Numbered from the stretch's first letter, positions 44,072 to 54,439 are shown. The stretch is DNA of 64,000 nt from Agromyces laixinhei (GCF_006337065.1 NZ_CP040872.1:1364001-1428000), one strand, 5' to 3'. The notes: generated by a model not told the origin, from the sequence alone. Numbers and translations are program-made.

Positions 44072-46249
44072 GTGGCGCACCGCATCTACATCTGTTCGGC
44101 AGAGGGCAACACGGGCAAATCCACCGTGGCACTCGGCACCCTCGACACCCTGACCCGCAGGGCGACCCGGGTGGGGGTGTTTCGCCCCATCGCACGCTCG
44201 ACGGCCGAACGCGACTACGTGCTCGAACTGCTGCTCGCCCACGAGGGTGTCGTCCCCATCGACTACGACGACGCGGTCGGCGTGAGCTACGACGACGTGC
44301 ACGTCGACCCCGAGGGCGCCCTCGCGACGATCGTGCGGAGGTTCAAGGCCGTCGAAGACCGGTGCGACGCGGTCGTCGTCATCGGTTCGGACTTCACGGA
44401 TGTCGGGAGTCCGACCGAACTCGCCTACAACGCGCGCATCGCGGCGAACATCGGCGCCCCGGTGCTGCTCGTGCTCGGCGGCAGGGTGAGCCATGGGCAG
44501 GGGAGCAGCCGCACCGAGCGGCTCGGCTATTCCGACGCGCGCACCCCCGAGGCGCTCGCCCAGCTCACGGAGCTCGCCGTCGAGGAACTCGAGCGCGAGC
44601 ACGCGAGCCTGCTCGGTATCGTCGTGAACCGGGCCGACCCCGATCGGCTTCCCGAGATCGTCGAGGCGATCGCCCGGGCCCCGTACGTCGAGGCGTCGCT
44701 TCGACAGATTCAGGGCGGCGCCGGGCCGCATCAGGACACCGTGGTCGCCGCATGGGCGATTCCTGAAGACCCCTACCTCGTCGCCCCCTCGATGCTCGCC
44801 ATCATGAACGCGGTCGACGGAACCCTGCATGCCGGCGATCCCGAATTGCTCAACCGCGAAGCGCTCGGGGCCATCATCGCCGCGATGTCGATGGAGAACA
44901 TCCTCACGCATCTCACCGAGGGCGCTGTGGTCGTCGTGCCGGGAGACCGCAGCGAGGTGCTGCTCGGCGTGCTCACGGCGCACGCGAGTGCGACCTTCCC
45001 GTCGTTGTCCGGCATCGTGCTGAACGGCGGCTTCCCGATCGCCGAGCAGGTCGAGCGCCTCGTCGACGGACTGAAGGCCGGGCTGCCGATCATCCGCACC
45101 GAACTCTCCAGTTACGACACCGCGCTCGCGATCACCCACACGCGGGGCCGGCTCGCGGCGGACTCGCAGCGAAAGCGCGACACGGCGCTCGCCCTCTTCG
45201 AGACGCACGTCGACGGCCAGGCGCTGCTCGACCTGCTCGAGGTCAGACGGCCCGAGGTCGTGACGCCGCTCATGTTCGAGTACGAGCTGCTCGAGCGCGC
45301 ACGGCAGCAACGACGACGCATCGTGCTGCCCGAGGGGTACGACGACCGAGTGCTGCGTGCTGCGGCGACACTGCTGTCTCGAGACGTCGCCGACCTCACG
45401 ATCCTCGGCGAAGAGATCGAGGTGCGCTCCCGTGCGCTCAGCCTCGGCCTCGACATCTCGAAGGCCGAGGTGCTCTCCAACCACGACTTCGTGCATGTCG
45501 CCCGCTTCGCGGAGGAGTACCAGCGCCGGCGTGCACACAAGGGCGTCACGCTCGAGCAGGCGCGAGAGACGGTGCAAGACGTGTCGTACTTCGGCACCAT
45601 GATGGTCGAGCTCGGTCTGGCCGACGGCATGGTCTCCGGTGCCGCGCACACCACGGCGCACACGATCCGCCCGTCGTTCGAGGTCATCAAGACGAAGCCC
45701 GGCGTCGAGGTCGTCTCGAGCGTGTTCCTGATGGCGCTCGCCGATCGGGTGCTCGTCTACGGCGATTGCGCGATCGTGCCCGATCCGACCGCCGAGCAGC
45801 TCGCCGACATCGCGATCTCGTCGGCCGAGACGGCGGCGCAGTTCGGCATCGAGCCGCGCATCGCGATGCTCTCGTACTCGACGGGCGAATCCGGCTTCGG
45901 CGCCGACGTCGACAAGGTGCGGCGCGCCACCGCACTCGTGCGCGAGCGAGCCCCCCAGCTCGCGGTCGAGGGGCCGATCCAATACGACGCCGCGGCCGAT
46001 GCCGCGGTCGCCCGCACGAAACTTCCCGAGTCGCAGGTCGCTGGGCGTGCGACGGTCTTCATCTTCCCCGACCTCAACACCGGCAACAACACGTACAAGG
46101 CGGTGCAGCGCTCCTCGGGCGCGGTCGCGATCGGGCCCGTGCTGCAGGGCCTCAGAAAACCCATCAACGACCTCTCTCGCGGCGCCCTCGTGCAAGACAT
46201 CGTGAACACCGTGGCGATCACGGCGATCCAGGCGGCGGATGCCTCATGA
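44072..46249 (+). CDS. pta: Phosphate acetyltransferase
   Basis: 725-residue long-form Pta, which interconverts acetyl-CoA and acetyl phosphate. It has three regions: an N-terminal P-loop domain (SAEGNTGKSTVALGTLDTL, residues 9-27), a DRTGG-like middle domain, and the C-terminal catalytic PTA domain from about residue 400 (RRIVLPEGYDDRVLRAA, YSTGESGFG, FIFPDLNTGNNTYKAVQR). The GTG start is fixed by the leaderless -10 box. ackA overlaps its stop. Confidence 0.96.
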   Translation: MAHRIYICSAEGNTGKSTVALGTLDTLTRRATRVGVFRPIARSTAERDYVLELLLAHEGVVPIDYDDAVGVSYDDVHVDPEGALATIVRRFKAVEDRCDAVVVIGSDFTDVGSPTELAYNARIAANIGAPVLLVLGGRVSHGQGSSRTERLGYSDARTPEALAQLTELAVEELEREHASLLGIVVNRADPDRLPEIVEAIARAPYVEASLRQIQGGAGPHQDTVVAAWAIPEDPYLVAPSMLAIMNAVDGTLHAGDPELLNREALGAIIAAMSMENILTHLTEGAVVVVPGDRSEVLLGVLTAHASATFPSLSGIVLNGGFPIAEQVERLVDGLKAGLPIIRTELSSYDTALAITHTRGRLAADSQRKRDTALALFETHVDGQALLDLLEVRRPEVVTPLMFEYELLERARQQRRRIVLPEGYDDRVLRAAATLLSRDVADLTILGEEIEVRSRALSLGLDISKAEVLSNHDFVHVARFAEEYQRRRAHKGVTLEQARETVQDVSYFGTMMVELGLADGMVSGAAHTTAHTIRPSFEVIKTKPGVEVVSSVFLMALADRVLVYGDCAIVPDPTAEQLADIAISSAETAAQFGIEPRIAMLSYSTGESGFGADVDKVRRATALVRERAPQLAVEGPIQYDAAADAAVARTKLPESQVAGRATVFIFPDLNTGNNTYKAVQRSSGAVAIGPVLQGLRKPINDLSRGALVQDIVNTVAITAIQAADAS

Positions 46250-47436
46250 GCGTCGTTCTCGTCATCAACTCGGGCTCGTCGTCGCTGAAGTACCAGCTCA
46301 TCGAGGTCGAGGCCTCGCAGACGCTCGCGAGCGGGCTCATCGAACGCATCGGCCGGGGCGTGGGGCACTCCAGGCACGACAGCCTCGGTTCCACCTGGGA
46401 TGCAGCGGTCGAGGTCGCCGACCACGAGGGCGCCTTCGCGGTGATGCTCGAGGCGTTCGCCGCGCACGGCCCGTCGCTCGAGGCCCATGCGCCGATCGCG
46501 ATCGGACACCGCGTCGTGCAGGGCGGTGCGCGATTCATCGAACCCACCGTGATCACGCCGCTCGTGAAGATCAACATCGATGAGCTCTCGGCACTGGCAC
46601 CGCTGCACAACCCCGCGAACCTCGAGGGCATCGAGGCGGCGCAGCGCGCGTTTCCCGACGTGCCGCACGTCGCCGTCTTCGACACGGCATTCCACCAGAC
46701 CATGCCGCCCGCGGCATACACGTACGCGATCGACCGCAAGCTCGCAGAGAAGCACCGCATCCGCCGATACGGGTTCCACGGCACCTCGCACCGCTTCGTC
46801 TCGCGGGCGGCGGCGGATTTCCTCGAACGCCCCGTCGACGAGCTCCGCATGATCGTGCTGCACCTCGGCAACGGGGCATCGGCCTGTGCGGTCGCCGAGG
46901 GGCGCTCCGTCGAGACGAGCATGGGCATGACCCCGCTCGAGGGGCTCGTGATGGGCACCCGTTCCGGCGACATCGACCCCGCGGTGCTGTTGCATCTCGA
47001 GCGACGGGCGGGTTTCGACGCCGACGGGCTCGACGACCTGCTGAACACGAAGAGCGGCATCCTCGGCCTGAGCGGACACGCCGACATGCGCGACCTCGTC
47101 GCCTCGCGTGCGACGGGGGATGCCGCCGCGACGCTCGCCCTCGAGGTCTACGCGCACCGTGTGCGCGCGTATGTCGGCGCCTACGCCGCGCAACTCGGCC
47201 GGGTCGACGCGATCGCGTTCACGGCAGGAGTCGGCGAGAACTCGTCTGAGGTTCGCGAACTCTCGCTCGCGGGGCTCGAGGGCTTCGGCGTCGAACTCGA
47301 CCCCGAGCGAAACCGCGTGCGGGGCACGCACGCCCGGCGCATCTCGACGGATGCCTCGAAGACGGCCGTGCTCGTCGTGCCGACGAATGAGGAGCTCGAG
47401 ATCGCCCGCCAGACACTGGAGCTCGTCGGCGCCTGA
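46246..47436 (+). CDS. ackA: Acetate kinase
   Basis: 396-residue sugar-kinase-fold enzyme that makes ATP and acetate from acetyl phosphate. Signature NSGSSSLKY at residues 8-16, HNPANLEGI near 120, FDTAFHQTMP near 146, YGFHGTSHRF near 176 and GTRSGDIDPA near 237 are all intact. The start overlaps the pta stop (ATGA). Together with pta it forms the acetate overflow or uptake route. Confidence 0.97.
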   Translation: MSVVLVINSGSSSLKYQLIEVEASQTLASGLIERIGRGVGHSRHDSLGSTWDAAVEVADHEGAFAVMLEAFAAHGPSLEAHAPIAIGHRVVQGGARFIEPTVITPLVKINIDELSALAPLHNPANLEGIEAAQRAFPDVPHVAVFDTAFHQTMPPAAYTYAIDRKLAEKHRIRRYGFHGTSHRFVSRAAADFLERPVDELRMIVLHLGNGASACAVAEGRSVETSMGMTPLEGLVMGTRSGDIDPAVLLHLERRAGFDADGLDDLLNTKSGILGLSGHADMRDLVASRATGDAAATLALEVYAHRVRAYVGAYAAQLGRVDAIAFTAGVGENSSEVRELSLAGLEGFGVELDPERNRVRGTHARRISTDASKTAVLVVPTNEELEIARQTLELVGA

Positions 47437-47476
47437 CCGGCAGCGAGCAGTGTTCCACGCTCGCACGCAGCATTCT

Positions 47477-47504
47477 ACAAGAACTCTTGTGCAAGTGTTC
47501 TTGC
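47477..47504. promoter_or_regulatory. Paired 14-bp dyads, operator of the HTH regulator gene
   Basis: Two adjacent imperfect palindromes, ACAAGAACTCTTGT (47477-47490) and GCAAGTGTTCTTGC (47491-47504), overlap the -35 box and spacer of the promoter below. They are probably the regulator's own binding sites. Confidence 0.7.
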
Positions 47505-47515
47505 AGAACTAGCAT
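47487..47515 (+). promoter_or_regulatory. Promoter of the HTH regulator / MFS pump pair
   Basis: TTGTGC (47487-47492), a 17-base spacer and TAGCAT (47510-47515), followed 6 bases later by the ATG at 47522. A complete promoter with a leaderless start, overlapped by two operator dyads. Confidence 0.75.
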
Positions 47516-47521
47516 GGGGCC

Positions 47522-48100
47522 ATGGCAGAACCCGGAAGTTCGATCGACCTGCACGATGCGGGCCCGATGCGCGCGCTCGCGCACCCGCTGCGACTGAAGA
47601 TCCTCGGCCTGCTCCGCGTCGACGGCCCGCAGTCGGTGGGGCAGCTCGCCGAGGCGACTGGCGCGGCATCCGGCTCGGTGAGCTACCACCTCGCGACCCT
47701 CGCGAAGCACGGCTTCATCGTTCCGGCACCGGAGTTCGAGCGAGACGGCCGCGAACGGTGGTGGCAGGCCGCTCACGAGTGGACGAGCCTGTCGTCTGCC
47801 GAGTTCCTGGGCGATCCCGACCGCTACGAGGCATCCGAGGCACTGAGGCGGGCGGTGCTCGAGTCGTCGCACCGCGAACTGCAGGAAGCGCTCGCCGCCG
47901 AGCACACCCTCGAGCCCGAGTGGGTCGCGGCATCCGACTCGAGTGACGGTGCGGCCCACCTCACGCTCGAGGAGTTCCGCGAACTCACCGCCGATCTCGC
48001 GGCCGTTCGCGAGAAGTGGATGGTGCGGGGCCGTGCGGCGAAGCCGGGCACCCGCATCGTGCGATGGATGACCCACACGTTCGCCAGGCCCGAACGATGA
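47522..48100 (+). CDS. ArsR-type helix-turn-helix transcription regulator
   Basis: 192-residue winged-helix protein. Residues 14-85 (MRALAHPLRLKILGLLRVDGP ... SVSYHLATLAKHGFI) form an ArsR/HTH_20-type DNA-binding domain; no metal-binding Cys pair is seen. The C-terminal 100 residues are helical and may bind a drug-like ligand or form the dimer. It overlaps the following MFS gene (ATGA), so it probably represses both through the dyads in its promoter. Confidence 0.88.
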   Translation: MAEPGSSIDLHDAGPMRALAHPLRLKILGLLRVDGPQSVGQLAEATGAASGSVSYHLATLAKHGFIVPAPEFERDGRERWWQAAHEWTSLSSAEFLGDPDRYEASEALRRAVLESSHRELQEALAAEHTLEPEWVAASDSSDGAAHLTLEEFRELTADLAAVREKWMVRGRAAKPGTRIVRWMTHTFARPER

Positions 48101-49401
48101 GCGAGGCCGCGGTGCTCGCCGAGCGAGTCGAGGGGAGCCGTGCATCGCGCCGGCGCCTGCCGATCTCCGCGCTGTTCACCGCGCAGTTCTTCTCGCTGTC
48201 GGGCAATGCGATCGCCCTCATCGCGATCCCGATCATCGCCCTGGCCCAGACCGGATCACCGCTCGCGGCGGGCGTCGCCGGGGTCTTCGCGACCGTGCCG
48301 CTCGTGATCGGCGGCGCCCTCGGCGGCGTGCTCGTCGACCGGTTCGGCTACCGCGTCTCCAGCATCGTGGCCGACGTCGCGAGTGCGCTCACCGTGATCG
48401 CGATCCCGGTGCTCAGCGCCACCGTCGGCCTGCCGTTCGGCGTGCTGCTCGCGTTGGTGTTCCTCGGCGGCCTGCTCGACCCGCCGGGCGACACTGCGAA
48501 GACGGTGCTCGTGCCCGATCTCGCCGAGGTCGCGCGGATGCCGCTCGCCCGCGCGGCGGGAGTGCAGGCGACTGTGCAGCGCACCGCGTCAATGGTCGGC
48601 GCGGGCGCTGCAGGCGTTCTCGTCGCGTTCATCGGCGCGACGCCCGCGCTGGTGGTCGACGCCGCGGGGTTCGCGGTCTCGGCGGTGCTCGTCGCCTGTT
48701 TCGTGCCGCGTCGCGCCGCGACATCCGCCGCCGCGATCGGCGACGGCGATCGGGCGAAGGGCGGCTTCATCGCCGGCATCCGTTTCATTGCCGCGTCGCC
48801 GCTGCTCCGCGTCATCGTGCTGCTCGTCACGCTCACGAACGCGATCGACGTGGCCGGAATGACCGTGCTCAAACCCGTCTATGCGACCGAGGTGCTGGGG
48901 GAGCCCGCAACGCTCGGCTTCATGCTCGGATGCTTCGCGGCCGGCGCCCTGAGCGGGTCGGCACTGTTCGGGGCGTTCGGGCATCGCTTCTCGGGGCGGC
49001 TGATGTTCGCGAGCTGTTTCGTGCTCGGCGGTGTGCCGCCGTATCTCACGATGGCCATCGGTGCTCCGTTGCCGGTGCTGCTGACCGTGCTCGCGCTGTC
49101 GGGGCTCGCAGCGGGCGCGATCAACCCGATGATCTCCACGGCCATGTACGGCCAGGTGCCAGACGGCATGCGGGCGCGCGTGTTCGGTGCGATGACGGCC
49201 GGCGTCGCGGCATCCATGCCCCTCGGCGCTCTGCTCGGCGGGCTGGCGGTCGAGCAGTTCGGCCTCGTGCCGACGCTCGCCGTGTGCGCCGGGATCTACC
49301 TCGCGCTCGCGTCGAGCCCGCTGTACCTCGGCTCGTTCGCTGGGCTCGCGGCCGCGCGCCGCGAGAGCGCCGACCCCCGAATCGGCGTCGATGCCGACTG
49401 A
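48097..49401 (+). CDS. MFS transporter controlled by the adjacent regulator
   Basis: 434-residue, about 12-helix major facilitator protein of the enterobactin-exporter / macrolide-efflux (MefA-like) style. ALFTAQFFSLSGNAIALIAIPI is the first helix and GVLVDRFGYRVSS the MFS loop motif. GLAAGAINPMISTAMYGQVPDGMRARVFG is typical of this group. The substrate is unknown; the pairing with a regulator suggests inducible efflux. Confidence 0.86.
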   Translation: MSEAAVLAERVEGSRASRRRLPISALFTAQFFSLSGNAIALIAIPIIALAQTGSPLAAGVAGVFATVPLVIGGALGGVLVDRFGYRVSSIVADVASALTVIAIPVLSATVGLPFGVLLALVFLGGLLDPPGDTAKTVLVPDLAEVARMPLARAAGVQATVQRTASMVGAGAAGVLVAFIGATPALVVDAAGFAVSAVLVACFVPRRAATSAAAIGDGDRAKGGFIAGIRFIAASPLLRVIVLLVTLTNAIDVAGMTVLKPVYATEVLGEPATLGFMLGCFAAGALSGSALFGAFGHRFSGRLMFASCFVLGGVPPYLTMAIGAPLPVLLTVLALSGLAAGAINPMISTAMYGQVPDGMRARVFGAMTAGVAASMPLGALLGGLAVEQFGLVPTLAVCAGIYLALASSPLYLGSFAGLAAARRESADPRIGVDAD

Positions 49402-49470
49402 CACCCCTACGGGGGTACGGGGGGTGAATGGCTCACTCGTGTGATGTGATCGCGCGTGCCGTGTTCGTAC

Positions 49471-49494
49471 GCTCACGGCACGGCCGGCATCAGC
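49471..49494. other. Hairpin between MFS and desaturase genes
   Basis: A 7-bp perfect stem (TGCCGTG / CACGGCA) lies in the 160-base gap. A T tract is lacking, so it is only a possible terminator. A second small inverted repeat (CCCGAAA / TTTCGGG, about 49509-49544) follows it. Confidence 0.35.
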
Positions 49495-49563
49495 AGGTCG
49501 AGCACACCCCCGAAACGTTCGTCTGACTCGTTCGCGCTTTCGGGCGACGAGAGATGAGCGCAT

Positions 49564-50694
49564 GTGAGCCTGCAGGTCGTAGATCGCCCCGACGAAGCCC
49601 TGGGCACGATGTCGCCCGTCATTCTCACAGCGGGTCGCCGTCGCGAAGGCGTGGATCCGGCGCAGAGCGGGTTCGCCCGGCTCTCGCGCCAGATCAAGGC
49701 CGAGGGGCTGCTCGACCGTTTCGTGGGCTTCTACGTGAGGAAGGCCGTCTTCTGGGCCGTCGTGTTCGGCGCGGCCGTCGCGGCATCCGTCGTCATCGGC
49801 GACTCGTGGTGGCAGCTCGTCGTGGCCGCCGCGCTCGGCGTGATCCTCACCCAGTTCGCGTTCCTGGCGCACGAGGCCTCGCACCGGCAGGTCTTCCGGT
49901 CGGGACCGGCCAACGACTGGGCTGGTCTCATCCTCGCGAACTTCGTCGTCGGCATCAGCTACAGCTGGTGGATGAACAAGCACACCCGGCACCACGGCAA
50001 CCCGAACGTCATCGGCCGCGACCCCGACATCGCGAAGGACACGATCTCCTTCCTCGAAGAGGATGCCGCAGGCAGCCGCGGTCTCGTGCGCATGATCACG
50101 CGCAAGCAGGGCTACCTGTTCTTCCCGCTGCTGCTGCTCGAGGGCATCAACCTGCACGTGCACGGCATCCGGCATGTGCTCGGCAGCGGCAAGGTCAAGC
50201 GACGCGGTCTCGAGATCACGCTCATCGCCGTTCGCCTCGTCGGTGTTCTCGCCCTCCTGTTCTGGGCCTTCCCGCCGCTCCTGGCCACGGTCTTCCTGCT
50301 CGTGCAGCTCGGTGTGTTCGGCGTGTACATGGGCGCCTCGTTCGCCCCGAACCACAAGGGAATGCCGCTCATCCCGCGGGGCGTTCGCGTCGACTTCCTC
50401 GAGCGTCAGGTGCTGACGAGCCGGAACATCCGAGGGGGCCGGTTCATGGACTCGTTCATGGGCGGCCTGAACTACCAGATCGAGCACCACCTGTTCCCGA
50501 GCATGGCGCGGCCGGCGCTGGCTCGCACGCAGCAGATCGTGCGCGACTACTGCCGAGAGAACGACGTGCGCTACACCGAGACCGGACTCGTCGAGTCGTA
50601 CGGGATCGTCATCGCGTACCTCAACCGGGTCGGGCTCGCCGCCCGCGACCCCTTCGACTGCCCGATGATCAACTCGTACCGTCGCCGCGACTGA
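49564..50694 (+). CDS. Fatty acid desaturase (membrane, three His boxes)
   Basis: 376-residue di-iron membrane desaturase of the acyl-CoA/acyl-lipid type (DesA3-like). The three histidine boxes are HEASH (near residue 102), HTRHHGNPN (near 139) and QIEHHLFP (near 306). Hydrophobic helices lie at 65-98, 115-130 and 218-260. It introduces a double bond into membrane fatty acids with oxygen and an electron carrier. GTG start. Confidence 0.92.
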   Translation: MSLQVVDRPDEALGTMSPVILTAGRRREGVDPAQSGFARLSRQIKAEGLLDRFVGFYVRKAVFWAVVFGAAVAASVVIGDSWWQLVVAAALGVILTQFAFLAHEASHRQVFRSGPANDWAGLILANFVVGISYSWWMNKHTRHHGNPNVIGRDPDIAKDTISFLEEDAAGSRGLVRMITRKQGYLFFPLLLLEGINLHVHGIRHVLGSGKVKRRGLEITLIAVRLVGVLALLFWAFPPLLATVFLLVQLGVFGVYMGASFAPNHKGMPLIPRGVRVDFLERQVLTSRNIRGGRFMDSFMGGLNYQIEHHLFPSMARPALARTQQIVRDYCRENDVRYTETGLVESYGIVIAYLNRVGLAARDPFDCPMINSYRRRD

Positions 50695-50757
50695 CGCGAG
50701 GCGCTTGCGTGCATGCGGGCGCCGGCGCGGGCGGGTCGGCGGCGTGCGAAGCCGTGG

Positions 50758-51129
50758 TCAGCGCGCGTGCCTGGCGCAGTCGATGCAGAGCGTCGCGGTC
50801 GGGCGTGCCTCGAGGCGCGGCACGGTGATGCGCTTGCCGCAGTTGCCGCAGAAGCCGTAGCTGCCGTCGTCGATGCGCGCGAGCGCGTGGTCGATGTCGG
50901 CGAGTTCGGCGCGAGCGTCGGCGAGCACCGCGGTGCGCTGCGACCACTCCTGCGTCATGGTCGGCCCTTCCGGGTCGTGCTCGTCGTCGGCCGTCGCACC
51001 CGATCTGGCGGCACGCACCTCGCTCATGACGTCGCCGAACTCGGCGAACCTGCCCTCGGCATCAGCACGCTCCTGCAGAAGTATCGCCCGGAACCGATCG
51101 AGCTGTGCCGGTGTCATCGTCGACGTCAT
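50758..51129 (-). CDS. DksA/TraR-family zinc-finger protein
   Basis: 123-residue protein with a helical coiled N-terminal part (residues 8-80) and a C-terminal C4 zinc finger, FCGNCG ... CIDCARH. The family binds RNA polymerase through its secondary channel or is of unknown role in actinobacteria. The acidic tip pair typical of true DksA is not certain here. It is divergent from dnaX. Confidence 0.85.
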   Translation of the reverse strand: MTSTMTPAQLDRFRAILLQERADAEGRFAEFGDVMSEVRAARSGATADDEHDPEGPTMTQEWSQRTAVLADARAELADIDHALARIDDGSYGFCGNCGKRITVPRLEARPTATLCIDCARHAR

Positions 51130-51195
51130 GGCGCCCCCTTCCGATCCCCGAATGGTACGCCAGCGACGTCAGTTCGTCGTGTCGGACGCGGCAAC

Positions 51196-51201
51196 TACGA
51201 T
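51196..51201 (+). promoter_or_regulatory. Leaderless -10 box (dnaX)
   Basis: TACGAT lies 6 bases before the GTG at 51208. Confidence 0.55.
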
Positions 51202-51207
51202 TGATGC

Positions 51208-53796
51208 GTGGTCACCGCACTGTATCGCCGCTACCGGCCAGAGACGTTCGCCGAGATGATCGGGCAGTCCCAGGTGACCGAGCCGCTCATGACGGCGCTC
51301 CGCACCGATCGCGTCAATCACGCCTACCTGTTCAGCGGCCCACGAGGCTGCGGCAAGACGACGTCGGCTCGCATCCTCGCGCGCTGCCTGAACTGCGCAG
51401 AGGGCCCGACGGATGTCCCGTGCGGCGTCTGTGCCAGCTGTGTCGAGCTCGCACGAGACGGCGGTGGGTCGCTCGACGTCGTCGAGATCGACGCGGCCTC
51501 GCACAACGGCGTCGACGATGCTCGCGACCTCCGCGAACGCGCCGTCTTCGCGCCCGCGCGCGATCGCTTCAAGATCTTCATCCTCGATGAGGCGCACATG
51601 GTCACGCCGCAGGGTTTCAACGCGCTGCTGAAGCTCGTCGAAGAGCCGCCCGACCACATCAAGTTCATCTTCGCGACGACCGAGCCAGACAAGGTGCTCG
51701 GCACCATCCGCTCGCGCACGCATCATTACCCGTTCCGGCTCGTGCCGCCGGGCCCGATGCTCGAGTACGTGCAGCAGCTCTGCACCGAAGAGGGCGTCGA
51801 GGTCGCGCCCGGCGTGCTGCCGCTCGCCGTGCGCGCCGGCGGCGGATCGCCGCGAGACACGCTCTCGCTCCTCGACCAGCTCATCGCGGGCTCCGACGGC
51901 CCGACGATCGACTACGAGCGTGCGGTGGCGTTGCTCGGCTACACGCACGGAGCGCTGCTCGACGAGGTCGTCGATGCGATCGGCGCCGGCGACGCGGCGG
52001 GGGCGTTCGCCGCGGCCGACCGGGTCGTGCAGACCGGGCAAGACCCCCGTCGCTTCGTCGAAGACCTGCTCGAACGACTGCGCGACCTCATCGTCGTTTC
52101 GGCATCCTCGCCCGAGACGGCCGCGGCCGTGCTTCGCGGAGTGCCCGAAGACGAGCTCGCCCGCATGGCGGCCCAGGCCGCGGCCTTCGGCCAGGCCGAG
52201 CTCTCGCGCGTCGCCGACCTCGTCAACCAGACCCTTACCGAGATGACCGGAGCCACCTCGCCCCGACTCCACCTCGAGCTCATGCTCGCGCGTGTGCTCG
52301 TGCCGGCGGCCGACCACACCGAGCGCGGCGCACTCGTGCGCGTCGAGCGGCTCGAGCGCCGCGTCGGCGTCGACGACGGAGCGGGGGCGGCACCGGACGC
52401 GGTCGAGTCGCGCCCGGCGACGCGCCCTCGGGTTCCGGCGGCCGAGCCGGTGTCAGCGCCGCGGTCGGCGCCCGCTGCACCCGTCGAAGCGGTGCCCGCA
52501 GCGGCGCTCGCGCCCGAGGCGGCGGCTGCGTCTGCGCAGGCAGAGCCGGCTGCGCCTGCGGCTGCGTCTGCGCAGGCAGAGCCGGCTGCAGAGGCAGAGC
52601 CGGCTGCGCCTGCGAAGCCGCTCGCGCCGGTCACGCTCCAGCAGATGCGCGACGCGTGGCCCGAGGTGCTCGCGTCGCTGCAGCGCACGAAGCGCAGTGC
52701 GTGGATGGTGGCGTTCACCGCACAGGTGCGCGACTTCCGAGACGGCGAAGTGCTCGTGCTCACCTTCCCGAGCGAACAGGATGTCGCGGGCTTCCGGGGC
52801 GGCGCACCGGGCCAGAGCGTCAGCGACATGTTGCGCGGCGCCATCGTCGACGTGCTGGGTGTGCGGGTGAAGTTCGTCGCGAAGGTCGACGGCTCCGGCG
52901 GCACGCCGGTCGGCGCGTCCCCGACGGCTCCTGCGCCGACACCTTCCGAACGGCACGATCGGGGTGCGACATCGGCGCAGCCAGCTGCGGGGGCACCGAC
53001 CGACTCGGCGTCGGGGTCGCCCGGTCGGGGCGCCGAGACCGCACCGTCCGCGCGCCGGCCGTCGGGGTCCACGGCGGCAACTCCGACTCGGTCGAGCTCT
53101 GCGCCGGGTTCGTCGGCACCGGGTTCGTCGGCACCGGGTTCGTCGGCGCCGGGTTCGTCTGCGCTGGGTTCGTCTGCGCTGGGCTCGTCCGCGCCGGGAT
53201 CGTCCTCCCCGTCCGGCCCGGTGGACTCGTGGGCGACCGTCGCCATCCCGCGTGACCCGGTCGAGGGTGACGGCGCCGCCGACGGCGCCGAGCCTGGGCG
53301 ATCGGTGACTCGCACCGCAACGGCCGTCGCCGAGCGGCCCGTCGCCGAGCGGCCCGTGGCCGTGCGGTCGGTACCGGGCGCCGACTCATCCGTCACACCG
53401 CCTGTCGAGGGCGGTCGCGACGACCTCGGCGATGTGCCCGACGACGCAGATGCGCCGCCCGAAGACGAGGAGCCGCCGTTCGATCCCGGGCCGGCGCCCG
53501 AGACGACCGTCGAGGCATCCGTGCGCGCAGCAGAACCTGCCGCCCCCGCCACCGGCCCCGCTCCCGCCACCGCCCCCGCCCCCGCTCCCGCCCCGGCCCC
53601 CGCCACCGCTCCCCATCCCGCAACTGCCGCCACTCCCGGTCGTGCACCGAAGGGAACGAGCCGCCCGCTGCCGACCTCGTCGGGCGCCGGCGGCATCCAG
53701 CGCTATGGTGAGGCCGTCGTGCGCGAGGTGCTCGGGGCGACCTTCCTCGAAGAGGTCGAAGCACCGCCGCGGCCCGGCTTCGGGGAGCGTGGCTGA
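51208..53796 (+). CDS. dnaX: DNA polymerase III subunits gamma/tau
   Basis: 862-residue clamp-loader ATPase. Walker [21 protein letters not shown] (near residue 45) leads into the zinc module with four Cys; [10 protein letters not shown] is the Walker B box and [11 protein letters not shown] sensor 1. Domain III ends near residue 375. The remaining 480 residues are low-complexity Ala/Pro/Ser sequence with two internal repeats, split by a conserved segment ([25 protein letters not shown]) that is the tau polymerase-binding region. No slippery frameshift site was seen. recR follows after 2 bases. Confidence 0.96.
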   Translation: MVTALYRRYRPETFAEMIGQSQVTEPLMTALRTDRVNHAYLFSGPRGCGKTTSARILARCLNCAEGPTDVPCGVCASCVELARDGGGSLDVVEIDAASHNGVDDARDLRERAVFAPARDRFKIFILDEAHMVTPQGFNALLKLVEEPPDHIKFIFATTEPDKVLGTIRSRTHHYPFRLVPPGPMLEYVQQLCTEEGVEVAPGVLPLAVRAGGGSPRDTLSLLDQLIAGSDGPTIDYERAVALLGYTHGALLDEVVDAIGAGDAAGAFAAADRVVQTGQDPRRFVEDLLERLRDLIVVSASSPETAAAVLRGVPEDELARMAAQAAAFGQAELSRVADLVNQTLTEMTGATSPRLHLELMLARVLVPAADHTERGALVRVERLERRVGVDDGAGAAPDAVESRPATRPRVPAAEPVSAPRSAPAAPVEAVPAAALAPEAAAASAQAEPAAPAAASAQAEPAAEAEPAAPAKPLAPVTLQQMRDAWPEVLASLQRTKRSAWMVAFTAQVRDFRDGEVLVLTFPSEQDVAGFRGGAPGQSVSDMLRGAIVDVLGVRVKFVAKVDGSGGTPVGASPTAPAPTPSERHDRGATSAQPAAGAPTDSASGSPGRGAETAPSARRPSGSTAATPTRSSSAPGSSAPGSSAPGSSAPGSSALGSSALGSSAPGSSSPSGPVDSWATVAIPRDPVEGDGAADGAEPGRSVTRTATAVAERPVAERPVAVRSVPGADSSVTPPVEGGRDDLGDVPDDADAPPEDEEPPFDPGPAPETTVEASVRAAEPAAPATGPAPATAPAPAPAPAPATAPHPATAATPGRAPKGTSRPLPTSSGAGGIQRYGEAVVREVLGATFLEEVEAPPRPGFGERG
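53101..53205 (+). repeat. 15-bp repeats inside dnaX, seven units
   Basis: Seven 15-base units encode APGSS or ALGSS pentapeptides in the flexible tau linker. Copy number is likely to vary between strains. Confidence 0.9.
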
Positions 53797-53798
53797 GC

Positions 53799-54395
53799 AT
53801 GTACGAGGGCATCGTCCAAGAACTGATCGACGAACTCGGGCGTCTGCCCGGCATCGGTCCGAAGTCGGCGCAGCGCATCGCCTTCCACATCGTGCAGACC
53901 GAGCACTTCGACGTCAGCCGGCTCGCCGAGATCCTGATGCAGATCCGCGACAAGGTGCGGTTCTGCGAGATCTGCGGCAACGTCTCCGAAGAGGCGACGT
54001 GCGGCATCTGCCGCGACCCGCGACGCGATCCGACCCTCATCTGCGTGGTCGAGGAGGCGAAGGACGTCGTCGCGATCGAGCGCACCCGCGAGTTCCGCGG
54101 GCTCTATCACGTGCTCGGCGGCGCGATCAGCCCGATCGACGGCATCGGCCCCGATGAACTCCGCATCCGCCAGCTCATGCAGCGGCTCGCCGACGCCACC
54201 GTGACCGAGGTCATCATCGCCACCGACCCGAATCTCGAGGGTGAGGCGACCGCGACCTACCTCAGCCGACTGCTCTCGACCCTCGAGATCCGCATCACCC
54301 GGCTCGCCTCGGGCCTGCCCGTCGGCGGCGATCTCGAGTACGCCGACGAGGTCACCCTCGGACGCGCGTTCGAGGGGCGGCGCGTCGTCGGCTGA
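53799..54395 (+). CDS. recR: Recombination mediator protein RecR
   Basis: 198-residue protein that works with RecF/RecO to load RecA on gapped DNA. Helix-hairpin-helix [17 protein letters not shown] near residue 12, the C4 zinc finger [16 protein letters not shown] near 54, and a Toprim domain from about 78 ([15 protein letters not shown]) are in the standard order. It follows dnaX by two bases, a classic pair. Confidence 0.97.
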   Translation: MYEGIVQELIDELGRLPGIGPKSAQRIAFHIVQTEHFDVSRLAEILMQIRDKVRFCEICGNVSEEATCGICRDPRRDPTLICVVEEAKDVVAIERTREFRGLYHVLGGAISPIDGIGPDELRIRQLMQRLADATVTEVIIATDPNLEGEATATYLSRLLSTLEIRITRLASGLPVGGDLEYADEVTLGRAFEGRRVVG

Positions 54396-54439
54396 CGACG
54401 CTCGCGCGCGCCGTGCGCTCGCGCGCTCGCGCGCGATCC

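Noticed and set aside
51208..53796. Programmed frameshift making a short gamma form of dnaX
   Set aside because: No A-rich slippery heptamer with a following hairpin was seen; the frame runs through to a full tau.
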